NCBI GenBank assembly: GCA_011032825.1
Contig: JAADJZ010000005.1
Coordinates: forward strand, 67,001 to 131,000
DNA: 64,000 nt
Direction: 5' to 3'
Source: Massariosphaeria phaeospora
Taxonomy: Eukaryota > Ascomycota > Dothideomycetes > Pleosporales
Shown: positions 44,655 to 54,989 of the stretch, one piece after another
How positions within the stretch are numbered: the first letter of the stretch is position 1
Layout of the letters: each line of letters starts with the position of its first letter
Made by a program: the position numbers and the translations under genes
The notes under the pieces: generated by a model
Seen by the model: the letters and a program-made list of their open reading frames with translations, nothing else
The model's database searches: none
What the model was told of the DNA's origin: nothing

Positions 44655-47395
44655 ATGCCTCCAACGCCGCCCTCGACGACCTCGTCGAACTCCGGACAGT
44701 CGCCACCAGATGCGCAGTTCCGAGTGGTGCGCAAGAGGAACCGAGTCCCTCTTTCGTGCGGGCCCTGCAGGCACCGGAAGTATGTGATACTTCCCACACA
44801 ATTGTATCCCAAGTGTGAACGCTGACCAAGGCAGGCTGAAATGCAACCGCGGCCAGCCCTGTGACAACTGCACGAAACGAGGAGATGCGGGATCATGTAC
44901 GTACGCTACCGCGGGCAACCGCAAGAAGAGCGCCTCCAGCTCAGGCTCTGCCGCCACCCCCGATGACATGCAAAACCGCATTGACCGCCTAGAAGGACTG
45001 GTTCTCTCGTTGATGACCAATGGCCCTCAAAGCGCTGGACCTGCTGCTGCTCAGGCCGCCATCGCGGACAGTATGGCCAACAGCTCGCCAGAAAACGCTC
45101 TCGACCTCGGCCCGGAATCGATAATAGAAGAAGATGCGGGCGACGAAAGCGAAGTCGAGCATGTCACGAAGTCGATTGGTGTCATGAAGGTGCACAACAA
45201 CCACGCCGTATTTGCATCGGAGGCGCATTGGTACGCGATCTTGGGAGAGGTAAGTGTATTATTGATACTGGTGTCGCCAAGCTGACAGATTGTAGCTTTC
45301 CGAAGTCAAAAACTACTTCAACGCGCACAAGAAACAATATGAGGAGCAGCTAAAACGATACCAAGCAAATAGGCCTGATGAGGCGGGCCCTGGCACCGCT
45401 TTCCTTTTTGGTGCACAGCAGCCCACTTCGTATGCCGAAATATTATCTCGATTCCCCCCCAAACCGGAGGCCGATATACTTGTCTCGCGATATTTCAACA
45501 CCTACGATCCGGGAATCCACATCATACATGGTCCAAACTTTCAGAAGCAGTACGACAAGCATTGGCTCAATCCTCAGGACACGCCTGTGATATGGCTTGG
45601 AATGGTGTATGCAATGATGTGCATAGCCCTCCAGTCGTATACTAGAGCGGGGGATGAGCCGCCTGAGTACAGAGATAGATCTTGGAAGATGTCGAGCGAC
45701 TATCGAAGCCTAACAGCGCAATGTCTAGTAATGGCCGACATCACACAGCCAATCACTAATATGCTAGAGACGCTTGTTCTCCATATATACGCGGATTACG
45801 CTCGTAGCAGAGACGCCGAACCGGGAATTATGATTAGCACTGGAATCATCGTACGGCTTGCGATGCGAATGGGTCTGCATCGCGATGCCGCCCCGTATCC
45901 AGGAATCAGCGTCTACCAAGCTGAAATGCGTCGTCGCCTCTGGGCTGCGATCCGGTCTTTCGATCTCTTGTTCTCGGCACAAGCAGGTCTACCTCCGATT
46001 GCACGTCCTCGCGACACCAACACGGAAGTTCCCCGGAACATTTATGATGACGAGCTGTTTGAGGAGATGAAGGTGTTGCCGCCATCAAGGGCGGAGGACG
46101 AAGCGACACCTACACTATACTTGATTAATCGGACCCGGCTGGTTTATAAGCTGGGTGAAGCTGTAGAGCTGACCGAGTCCCTAACCTGCTCCTCGTATGA
46201 CGAGGTAATGAAGCTCGACTCACAGGCGAGGGAGCTCTATGAACGGATTTCACCACACTTGAAGATGCGTTCGATGGACGAAGCTGCGCGAGATCCATCG
46301 ACCCTCATCATGCAGCGATTCACCCTCGATCTGCTGTACCTCAAGATTATCTGTGTGCTTCACCGCAAATATCTCGCGACGGCTAGGGTCCAATCGAGGT
46401 TTAAGTATTCACGGCATACATGCATTGATGCATCGATGACAATGCTACAGCATCAAGCGACTTTGCACCGGGAATGTCTGCAAGGCGGCAGGCTACGGAA
46501 TGTCAAGTGGTTCATTTCCTCCCTCACCACAGTCGATTTCTTGCTCTCGGCCATGATGGTGGCTTCGGATCTTTACCACACGGCGCGGGCAGAGCGCCTA
46601 GGTCGTGCACCGCCTGAGGATACATACCCCTGGAGCCACGAACGACGCGATGCCATGCTCAATGCCATTGAGACAGCAGTCGGGATCTGGGATACGCTCA
46701 AAGATCAGTCTATGGAGGCGTATAAGGCGCATGGCACATTGAGTGTGATGCTGGGTCAGCTAAAGCAACATCAAGCGACGAGGCAAGCACGTGAGCAGAG
46801 TTTTACTGCGACGCCGTCTACATTTGCACCAGTCACCGCTATGGACGAATCGAACGTTGCGCCCGAGCATTCGGCGGCGATGACTTTGGGCATGCTTAGC
46901 ACAGGTGGCATGGCCCCTAACTCGGCCAACATGTTCGATACGCGGTACCCGGCATCTATGGCCAATCTGCTGAATGACCCTATTCCGCAACAGCAGCCCT
47001 CTGGGTTGGCTCCACAGTTTAATGCAGGACCAAGTAATGGGGTGGAAAACGCGCCAAGCCCATTCTCGAATCTTTTCGGTGCTGGCCTCGGTTTCCAGAA
47101 CATGGAATTGCCTAGCACCGACAACATTGACTGGGTAAGTAGTCAGCGCTGCATCTACATCAGTTACTGACAGTTGCAGAATGCATGGGACTCTTACATC
47201 CAGGGCCCAACCATGGACACGTCGAACTCGTTCTTCCCGATGGATCTGGGAGCAATGCCCATGCAGACCGACAGCCCCAACGGGCTAGCTGAAGCGCCCA
47301 TTGCAAATCACAACAATGCCAACGCATTCAATGCAGGCGTGAACGGCGGGGTTTTTATGGGAGTGAGCACTCCACCATCTCACAATCTTGTCTAG
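44655..47395 (+). CDS. Zn2Cys6 transcription factor (4 exons)
   Basis: Exons 44655-44779, 44835-45249, 45296-47134 and 47180-47395 join to 864 aa; introns are 45-55 nt. The binuclear cluster is split by intron 1: CGPCRHRK|LKCNRGQPCDNCTKRGDAGSC, six Cys in C6 spacing, followed by a short coiled region (DDMQNRIDRLEGLVLSLM). The fungal_trans regulatory domain lies in the middle (LVSRYFNTYDPGIHIIHGPNF, ETLVLHIYADYARSRD, IIVRLAMRMGLHRD, RRRLWAAIRSFDLLFSAQAGLP). The C-terminus is Gln/Asn/Met-rich, a likely activation region. Targets unknown. Confidence 0.92.
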
Positions 47396-48406
47396 CGCGA
47401 ATTTTAACGGCTACATAGGGGGACCCGAAAACGACGTCTGGCGAGGGCTACGCAATGGGATTCATGATTCCGAAGTCGGACTACAAGGACGTGAATCAGG
47501 CGCTGGCGAGCAGACAGCAGACGAATTCATGATGGACGAGCGGAGCTGTTGTAGGTTCGAAGAGGCGCGCGTGAGCTCGATGGATCGTGAGCGGCATCGG
47601 TACTGGCTGAGGGCACGTTGGAATGAATAGCATATGAGTTGATGATTTTGGGAAGAAACCTGTACTATATCGCTACACAGCGAAGGGGCAAACATACAGA
47701 CATGGTCATGCATATTCATCGGCTACATAGGGCAGGTGGAACCGGAGCAGGGGGCTTTTGCACTGCCCCGCGTCGCGTCACTTCAGCTGGATCGGATCAA
47801 ACACCAACTTCCCCACTCTTCTCTCGCTCCCTCCCTGTCCATGTCTTGCGCATCTCCTCTCATCCCATCAAACTGTCTTCTTTGCGATCCAAGCCGCAGT
47901 TCGCAACAGGCCCAGGTCTTCGCTGTCCAGAATCCCGCTCCAGGCATTTAGGCTTTCGACGCTCGCTGCGGTTTACCCCGCCCGCTACTGCAGGCCCCAC
48001 TCTGCGGCGTCGCGGCTCAGCTCTGCCTTTCTACCTAGCAAGACCCTGAAATAGAGGGCGCTGAGAAAGCAGGCAGAGAAGAGGTGCGCGTTGAGAAGCA
48101 GGTCGACGTCACACGAGGCTGGAGGCTGGAGGCTTACGCTGGCTCGGGTGTTTGTTTGTCCGTTGGGCTACGTGGTTGGCTGTGCGACGAGCTGAGCTGA
48201 GCGGAGCTGTTGGAGCCTAACTTCGAATTTAGAGTTTACTAGGTGGTACACTACTTTCACGACTCTCTGGATATCGCGTTAAGCACACGGAAACGATATT
48301 CTAACGGACGATCGCGAAGTATACTTCTAGCAGCGAACACTTCGAACGCACGAACGAACGATCGAACGAACGAGCGCAAAGCGGCACAGCACAGCACCGC
48401 ACCACA
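47396..48406. other. Intergenic region
   Basis: About 1 kb. A CGAA/GAAC tetranucleotide run sits at about 48341-48376 just before the next start codon. No gene. Confidence 0.45.
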
Positions 48407-48989
48407 ATGACCACCCCGATCTCTCTCGACACAACCACCACTACCACCACCACCGCCTCTTCCACCTCTCCTCCCCCCTCTCACCCCATCTCCCCAATCT
48501 CCCGCTCCGGCTCGTTCCCGCACAAGACGTCGCTCGCCGTCGCCACCACGCGCCCCTTCATCGAGATGGACACCCCAGCAATCAACGCGGATCCAGTAGA
48601 ACTAGACGGCGCAACGGCGGCATCCTTAGGCGATGAGCCGGGTAGGGGCGCAAAAGGTGGGAGTGTCAAGAGGACGGAAGATGGCGAGGGCGTGATGATT
48701 AGTCCTGGCTTGGGCGAGTCGGATGATGTGGATGAGGAGTTTTTGGGCGAGGGCGGGAGGGGCGCGGGGAGGGAGGTTAGGGAGGTGAGTACTTTTACTT
48801 CTTTGCTGCTGTTGAGAATAGGAGACGAGTGAGGATGACGCTGATGCTGAAACGTAGAAACGCGCTGCTGTGCTTGCGACGAGGAGTAAAGATCCTAGCG
48901 TTATTGTTGATGTGCCGCAGGAGCCGACGGCGGAGGAGGTCGAGGCGGCGAAGAGTGCGGATGGGACGGTTACGCCGGCGGTGGGTTGA
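48407..48989 (+). CDS. Small Thr/Ser/Glu-rich protein (2 exons)
   Basis: Exons 48407-48784 and 48858-48989 join to 169 aa; the intron of 73 nt has GTGAGT...TAG. The protein is low in hydrophobics: a Thr run (TTTTTTTTASSTSPPP), a Ser/Pro-rich head with ISPISRSGSFPHKTSLAV, an acidic middle (ESDDVDEEFLGEGG) and a mixed tail (KRAAVLATRSKDPSVIVDVPQEPTAEEVEAAKSADG). It is predicted disordered. No recognised domain; the short SPISRSGSF patch could be a phosphorylation or docking site. Function unknown. Confidence 0.6.
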
Positions 48990-49339
48990 GATGGGCGGAT
49001 AAGAGTCGATGTCATGGATTTGTGATGGTTGGGGGTATGGGCTCATGATGATCTGGGATGTCTAGGCGATGGGCGCACATACAGTGTTAGAGGTACTGGG
49101 AGATTATGGTATGATATGTTATCCTCGAGTTGGCGTGTCCATCATTACTATTTGTTAATGATGATATCCACCACCACACCCACAGGTCTCCCAGTCTCCC
49201 CTCCTCCCCTCCCTCCCCGACACTAGCCGGCGCTCTGAGCCCTTCTCCACCGCATACACAAGCCCCTCGTTTCTCTCCCTAACCATTTTCTTCTTTACAC
49301 TTCGGCCTTCGGGCATTAAACTGGACATGACGAGCTGGT

Positions 49340-49357
49340 ATGTCTTGTGCTGTCTGA
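49340..49357 (+). other. 18-nt micro-ORF in a block B unit
   Basis: ATG plus four codons and TGA (M-S-C-A-V), inside the conserved ATGNCTTGNGCYGTCTRA element of the first block B unit. Equivalent 18-nt frames occur in other units (see the entries at 50518, 50886, 51251, 51942 and 52499). Confidence 0.4.
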
Positions 49358-49635
49358 AAACAGGGCATCGTGAAGTCTATGGTGTTTCTTGGATCAAAAA
49401 TTGCACGGTTCAGAGCGATGGGCGGGATGTTTTGGTGTGTGGGAGGGAAGATTGGAGGGTATTAGAGAGGGTGGTGTAGGGGGTGGTGATGGAGGTGGTG
49501 ATGATGGTCGCCATCTCTTGATGATGATGATCTCTCTTCACCGCTTCACACCACGCAAATTCTTAGCATCGCAACTTTCTCAGCATCGCAATCTCGACCG
49601 CCCACTCACGTGTTCCCCGCCTCCTCTCTACTACA

Positions 49636-49680
49636 TATATAAGCCCCCCAATCTCGACGTTTCTTTCTTTCTTCACACTG
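49636..49680 (+). promoter_or_regulatory. Core promoter of a block B unit
   Basis: TATATAAGCCCC followed by TTTCTTTCTTTCTTCACACTG, a textbook TATA plus pyrimidine-rich initiator. The probable start region is at about 49675. It is one of the best-preserved units. Confidence 0.65.
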
Positions 49681-49880
49681 GCTTTGTGCTTGCCTTCCCG
49701 AGCTATAAAATCATGAGCTTCTTAGCCCACGGTGGGCACTGTCTAAAAAGAAATGTTGCTCGAGCCCATGGTGTGGGTGCGTATTCGTTCTGCGCGGGAG
49801 AATGAAAAAGCTGGAAGAATTGGCCGATGGGACGGGGTGTGGGTGCGTGGCAGAACGGGATGTGGAGAGGGGGCGTAGTG

Positions 49881-49891
49881 GTGATCATCAC
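49881..49891. promoter_or_regulatory. Palindrome GTGATCATCAC upstream of a unit TATA
   Basis: Perfect 11-nt dyad (GTGAT-C-ATCAC), about 120 bp upstream of the TATA at 50010. One member of the TGATG/CATCA family of sites found before nearly every unit. Confidence 0.55.
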
Positions 49892-50009
49892 GGTCTCCGG
49901 GGGCTGCTTCTTCTCATCACTGCTTCACCCCGCTATTCTTCTTACCACTAGATCTTCTCCATGGAAGCCTACAACTACGTATTCTCATCTACCCCTCCTC
50001 TCCGCCGCA

Positions 50010-50060
50010 TATATAAGTCCCCCTTCCTTCCTCCTTTACTCTTCTTTCCTTCTTCACACT
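50010..50060 (+). promoter_or_regulatory. Core promoter of a block B unit
   Basis: TATATAAGTCCCC, then a CTTCC/TTTAC-rich tract and CTTCACACTTG about 46 nt after the TATA. Same layout as the unit at 49636. Confidence 0.65.
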
Positions 50061-50418
50061 TGCCCGGTGCATCCCTCTCTAGTCTATAAAATGCATGGAA
50101 TGAGGTGGAATGGCGGAGGCTGTTTCTAAAACCAGTGGTTGAGAAGCTCAATGGTGTGGGTGGGTGGGTGTGTTTTGCGCGGAAGAGACTGGAAAAGCTT
50201 GAAGAGCTGGCCGATGTGCTGCGGGTTTTGGGTTTTGGGTGGTAGACTAGGAGATAGCGAAAGGGTGTGGTGTTGGCATTACCACGGCCGCTTGGTGATG
50301 ATACTCTCCACACTGCTTAACTGGCGAGTCGTTCGCATTCATTTCCTTTTCGACACTACATCGTATCTACACGTTTACCTGCTTATTTCTTCTCTGCTTC
50401 CCCCTCTCTCCTCGCACA

Positions 50419-50470
50419 TATATAAGCCCCGCTTCCTTCCCCTTTCAAACTTCTTTCTTTCTTCACACTG
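50419..50470 (+). promoter_or_regulatory. Core promoter of a block B unit
   Basis: TATATAAGCCCCGC, a TTCC/TTTC-rich tract, then CTTCACACTGG starting about 42 nt after the TATA. Confidence 0.65.
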
Positions 50471-50517
50471 GTTTATACTTCCCTTTTGGGGGTTTAAACC
50501 CTACAGACGTCACCAGC

Positions 50518-50535
50518 ATGGCTGGGGCTGTCTAA
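50518..50535 (+). other. 18-nt micro-ORF in a block B unit
   Basis: ATG-GCT-GGG-GCT-GTC-TAA (M-A-G-A-V), 99 nt after the unit TATA. Confidence 0.4.
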
Positions 50536-50885
50536 AGCCACTGAGATGGGTTGTATGGCCTGGTTGGGTGCGTGTCTAGGGTTTTGCGGGTTAAAAAATC
50601 CAGATCGAGAGGGAGAATGGGTGTGCTTGTGCTTGGAACTGTGAGCGTGTGTTCGGGGGCCGGGCCGGGCCGGGCTGGACCCTGATGAGGCAGTGATGGT
50701 TATCATCATTACTCTGCGGTGTCGTCTCCTCGTCGCGAGTGTGCTGGATATATCGGAACGTCTACACTCACGTGCTCACTCGCTCTCTCTATCGCAAATA
50801 TAAGCTCCTCCCCCTCTATGCTTCCTTCTTCACAGATGCCTTGAGCTTCTCTCCTTCAGCTATAAAGCTCTCCTGGGTGAAGCGG

Positions 50886-50903
50886 ATGGCTTGGGGAGAC
50901 TAA
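50886..50903 (+). other. 18-nt micro-ORF in a block B unit
   Basis: ATG-GCT-TGG-GGA-GAC-TAA (M-A-W-G-D), 89 nt after the unit TATA. Confidence 0.4.
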
Positions 50904-51015
50904 AATGAAAGCTTGGACCACTTCATGGTGTGCGTTCTGCGTGGGGGAGTAAAATCATTGACGGGGAGCGGCATGTGCGGAGTGTGTAGTGTGAAGAGCG
51001 TGGGTGTCTGAAGTG

Positions 51016-51023
51016 CTTATATA
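51016..51023 (-). promoter_or_regulatory. Oppositely oriented TATA inside block B
   Basis: CTTATATA on the plus strand (TATATAAG on the minus strand) between two plus-oriented units. The minus strand downstream reads CTCTTCACACTACACAC, so it may be a complete reversed core promoter divergent to the TATA-less unit at about 51165. Confidence 0.45.
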
Positions 51024-51250
51024 CATAAATAGAGAGAGAACACGTGAGTGTAACACTTCCGAGTCCAGATCCAAAAATACAGATATTCAAAACTCTGCAG
51101 TGAGAAACGAGAATAATAGCAGTGGAAAAAACATCAAATAGAGATGGGGATGCTCATCACTACTTCCCGCTGGTCTCTCTTTACTACAGTTTTCTCTTCA
51201 CAATTGCGCAAATCACCTCCATGGGCTAGAAAGCATTTGACAAGCTCGTG

Positions 51251-51268
51251 ATGGCTTGCGCCGTCTGA
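51251..51268 (+). other. 18-nt micro-ORF in a block B unit
   Basis: ATG-GCT-TGC-GCC-GTC-TGA (M-A-C-A-V), in the unit that lacks a clear TATA. Confidence 0.4.
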
Positions 51269-51941
51269 AAACCGTTCTGCAACGACTCCATGGTGTTCGG
51301 TTTGTTCTGCGTGTCGCGGGCTGGAAACAGGAGTAGATGGAGAGTAAACGTAGTACCTGAATGTGGTTCCGGGGTGATGGCTATCTTCATCTCTCGTTGA
51401 TGCTTGAACCCGTGATACAGATGAGGCCCCCCTTGAGCATTCGCGCAAACTTTTATTATGCCTGAACCCGGCTGATCTTTCACTGTTTCTCATCAATCCT
51501 TCCCAGCTACTCGTGTATATAAGTCCCTTCAATTGATGCCTTTACTTCCTTCTCTACAGTTCCCTTGCAATTCTTCTATGCTCTTCTAAAACGTGTTGCA
51601 AGACGACAACATGGCGTGAGTGTGGTGTTTGAAAGGAACGATGGTGGCTTACTGTTCGCTGGGAAATCAAGAACATGAAGATTGCGAAAGATGTAAGCTT
51701 GCTCTGTTTGTGACAGTGGTTCACATGTGTGTATCGAGCTGCAAGAGTGGCGAGTAGCCACGATGATGATGATCATCCCCACTATCCAGCCGCAATCGAA
51801 AGATTTCTCAAATACATGCTACCCAGAAAACCTTCCACTACCGTCTCTCGCCGCCGCACTCTTATATAAGTTCTCGATCAGTCTACCGTTCTTAATCTAC
51901 ACCTACTTCGTTAATAGTGAAAAAGAAATTGGAACGAGCCT

Positions 51942-51959
51942 ATGGCTTTCGGAGTCTAA
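51942..51959 (+). other. 18-nt micro-ORF in a block B unit
   Basis: ATG-GCT-TTC-GGA-GTC-TAA (M-A-F-G-V), 79 nt after the unit TATA at 51863. Confidence 0.4.
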
Positions 51960-52498
51960 AAACAGACCATGGACAACCCATGGTGGGGCGTTTTCACATA
52001 CTGCACGTCAATAAAAGCTCACTGACATAGGCAGTAGTATGGCCATAGGGAAAAGGGGGGGCGTGTAGAGAGAGGTTAAGAGTACATCAGCGTAGAAGCG
52101 ATGCACTGTAGTGGTGACGATGATCATCTTGGATCGATAGCGGGTCCCCGCTTGCATCTCCTTCCTTCGCTTCTATCTTTATCTAAGCTCCTTCTTTCTT
52201 CGTCCTTGTCTTTCTTTTGCAACCTCTCTCTCCCTCATGTCTACTAAAAGTTCCGGGAAAGATGTTCATGCTTTTGCGGGTGTGGAAAACTCCGGAAACC
52301 AGTGCTATGGCTTGGTGAAGTGAGTGTGTCAAATCTCAGAAGATAACCATAACGATAGGTGTTGAAGCCTGGATTTAGTTTGAAGGTACGCTAATTAGGT
52401 GGTGTGGAACGCATAGGGATGCTATCTTCTAGTTTATGTTTCTGTTCTACATCATCCTTCTGTCTACATCTACTAAAAAGATTATAGCTGAAGAAGTC

Positions 52499-52516
52499 AT
52501 GTTTTTGCGGGTGTAA
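52499..52516 (+). other. 18-nt micro-ORF in a block B unit
   Basis: ATG-TTT-TTG-CGG-GTG-TAA. The neighbouring unit at 52268 has ATG-CTT-TTG-CGG-GTG-TGG, where the stop is lost. Confidence 0.35.
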
Positions 52517-52620
52517 GAGGAGGTTATAGAAACAACCATGGTGTCGTTCGCGCATTTGTTACACGCTATGCCATAGTATATGCAGAGTGTCAAATATTAT
52601 CAAAAACATGTTGATCGAGG

Positions 52621-52720
52621 GTAATGATGCGCGTGCTTCTGGACTTTCTCCCAGTCCTTGTCTATAAAACCCTTTTTATCCCATAACTCAATCTTTTTCA
52701 CAATCTTAACTATTTGCTAT
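52621..52720 (+). promoter_or_regulatory. Promoter of the embedded regulator gene, resembling an array unit
   Basis: A TAATGATG half site near 52622, TATAAAA at 52663-52669 and a CTTTTTCACAATC start-like element about 35 nt later. The same order (half site, TATA, CT tract with CAC) is seen in the array units. It lies about 290 bp upstream of the ATG at 52957, so a 5' UTR of about 250 nt would be needed. Confidence 0.4.
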
Positions 52721-52956
52721 TTGAATCTTAACTCGAATACGTGTTCACTTGCAAGATGCTGATTACCCTTGACCATGGGGCCGCCATATTCACGTGATCG
52801 CGCCAAGCCGCCAGGCGTCCCCTAGGCTGTCGGTTCGGTCTTAGTGTGCTTATCGCCGCTGTCTTTCGCACCTTCAACCTTCGAAACTTCCTCCGATCTC
52901 CTCACTTAGATAGATCAACACGTTCCACCTACAACGGCCACCATCGGTTCAAACTA

Positions 52957-54520
52957 ATGTCGTTCCAGTTTGTCGATAACTCTACCATCGACCGGAGAGT
53001 GCGTAAGGTTATCCGTAGCCATGTCATGAAAGGTCGTAACGCCGGTAAAACGGTCCCCAGAGCTTCGAAGGTCGCGCATCTATCATCCCAACTTAGAGAG
53101 AAGCAGTGGCTGCAAGTTAGATTCGAGAAAGAAGATGATACAGATGAAGACGAAAAGATTTTATCGATTTATAATCGAGTTGGTCACGAGTACTCTGCCA
53201 TTGCGATTGCCTCTAAACTTTCACGGGACACAAGAAAGACCATCCACCAGTGTAAGTTCTGTCGAGGTTTTGTTCAAATTATGTTCTAATCAATCTCAGT
53301 CTTCTCTGTTGTTGGCGAGGCCATTTATCCCCACGAATACTGCAATCCATTTGATAGAGATAAGTCTCGATGGTTGCGATATATGTCCACCGACACAGCA
53401 TGTAGGTTCGCATCGCCTGCTGCATCGAAAGTTATTAACGATACTATCAGACTTTCATGTTACACTCTGTTTGATGTCCGCGACCAGCGATTTTTACTTG
53501 GAGCAGTCTAGCCGGTCGGCATCGGCCCTCGTGCATCTCTCACACACCCTTCGATTAATCAACGAGAGGCTCTCCGGCGAAGGAGCCTTGTCAGATATGA
53601 CGCTAGTGTTAGTGACCGGGCTTGTCGTTTATTCGCAGCTCCGAGGCGATACACAAACCTGGCGCACCCATATGCAGGGACTCCATGATTTGATCAGATT
53701 ACGTGGAGGATTAGGAAACTTCTCGAGTGATTCGGCTCTACTGCAGAAGATATGCAGGGCTGAGATCGATTTTGCTCTCTCTGAGGGCTGTTCGACGCAG
53801 TTCAAGCTGCACGAAATACCATTCTCACACCAATCTTGGAAGCTTATCTGCTACCCTAGCCACACCTCCTTGTCGCCTCTCCCATCAGCATTCTTGGAAC
53901 TTCATCCTTCCTTACGGGAAATTGCAACGGACACCATGGTACTTGCCAATGTGCTCAGGACCCCTCCCAAAGGACAGAAGATTGATCCGAGCATATTCCA
54001 GCAAGCCTTGATAACAATCTGTTATCACCTGATACAACTTGGCGAAGCTATCGGGTCCGCGAATGAGTCTAGTCTCGACTCTTGTTGCCATTTAGGCCTG
54101 ACCGCTTTCATGACCACGCTCACGTTCCAGATGGGCCGCCGACGGCTTCTGCGTCGAGAGTTTCTCGCAGAGCGCCTGAGAATACTCATGCAGCGTTCCG
54201 TGCAGCATCTTCAAACGTCCGATGGTTTATTGTTATGGATCTTGTGCCTTGGGCGCATCGCTTTATGCGGCAATGCCGACGACTCATGGCTGCTTCCTTT
54301 GATTGAGGTGGAAGTCCGGAGACTTGGTATCACGGACTGGGAAAGCCTGTTGGAGTCACTCAACCAGTTTCCCTGGATCAATGGTCTTCACGGACCTACG
54401 GCAAAAATAGTTTGGGATAGTGTTCTGGAAAGGAAAACCGAAAATCCTAACGTGATCGGCACATCAACGCATCAGCAGTCACTCGATGGTATGGGATACT
54501 CGGGCCTCGTGTCATATTAA
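52957..54520 (+). CDS. Fungal transcription-factor-domain protein without zinc cluster (3 exons)
   Basis: Exons 52957-53251, 53300-53401 and 53451-54520 join to 488 aa; introns are 48 and 49 nt. The start MSFQFVDNSTIDRRVRKVIRSHVMKGRNAGKT is the N-terminal signature of a large fungal family (FxF...RSHVMK) that carries the fungal-specific transcription factor-type middle region but lacks a visible Zn2Cys6. The core is recognisable: YCNPFDRDKSRWLRYMSTDTAYFHVTLCLMSATSDFYL, ALVHLSHTLRLINERLSGEG, LVVYSQLRGDTQTWRTHMQGLHDLIRLRGGLGNF and LLWILCLGRIALCGN. The gene sits exactly between the rightward array block B and the leftward block C, with the last block B sequence only a few hundred bp upstream. 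A role as regulator of the array is an attractive guess, not shown. DNA binding by this family is itself unproven. Confidence 0.8.
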
Positions 54521-54989
54521 TGGTCCTCCCATCCTCTGGTCCAGTGACCATTGAGGTTGAGGCGTAGAAATTACGTTTGGATCAGTCGATCTGTCCCCCA
54601 AGCCACACCCCATCGATACATTCCAAGGGCCATTCTATTACCGCCAAAGTCCCATTACGACGGCCCTTTGCAACATTGTGGGAGTAGGTGATACCCATGA
54701 ATGTGTGTCAAACAAGGAAATAACTGGAGAATGAGACTTATGTACTTACACTTCCTCTACTACGTGTTCTCCCATTTCTGCGACTCAAAGATGCGGATCA
54801 CCAGCAACTGTATCAGTATCTTGGTCCTGAAATCCGGGATTGGCGGCAATTATGCGACCGCCTACTAGAGACCTGATGCAAGCATTTAGGATATGGTTTA
54901 TTAACGCGCGAGTCTCAAGCAACACCATGCAAGGGTGTCATGATGAATTTTAGAAAGACCTCAGTGTTTATTCACGGTGTGGAGAAGAA
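54521..54989. other. Spacer between regulator gene and array block C
   Basis: About 470 bp. No gene and no clear array unit. Confidence 0.4.

Larger units (their letters stand above)
49230..52560 (+). repeat. Promoter-unit array, block B (about 10 units, plus orientation)
   Basis: Non-coding tandem units of about 320-410 bp. TATA cores are at 49255 (degenerate TACACAAG), 49636, 50010, 50419, 50797 (AATATAAG), 51516, 51863 and 52180 (TATCTAAG). A unit without a clear TATA lies near 51165 and another near 52430. After each TATA come CT-rich sequence, CTTCACACTG-like starts 35-50 nt on, a CTATAAAA or CTAAAA box, an ATGGC element at +77 to +99, GTCTRAAAAC, a second CCATGGTG about 38 nt later, and (T)GCGCGG. 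A TGATGATCATC-type palindrome precedes the TATA by about 60-120 bp (49881, 50294, 51145, 51759, 52116). Copies diverge mostly by substitutions and small indels; fixed order and spacing indicate common descent. Confidence 0.75.
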
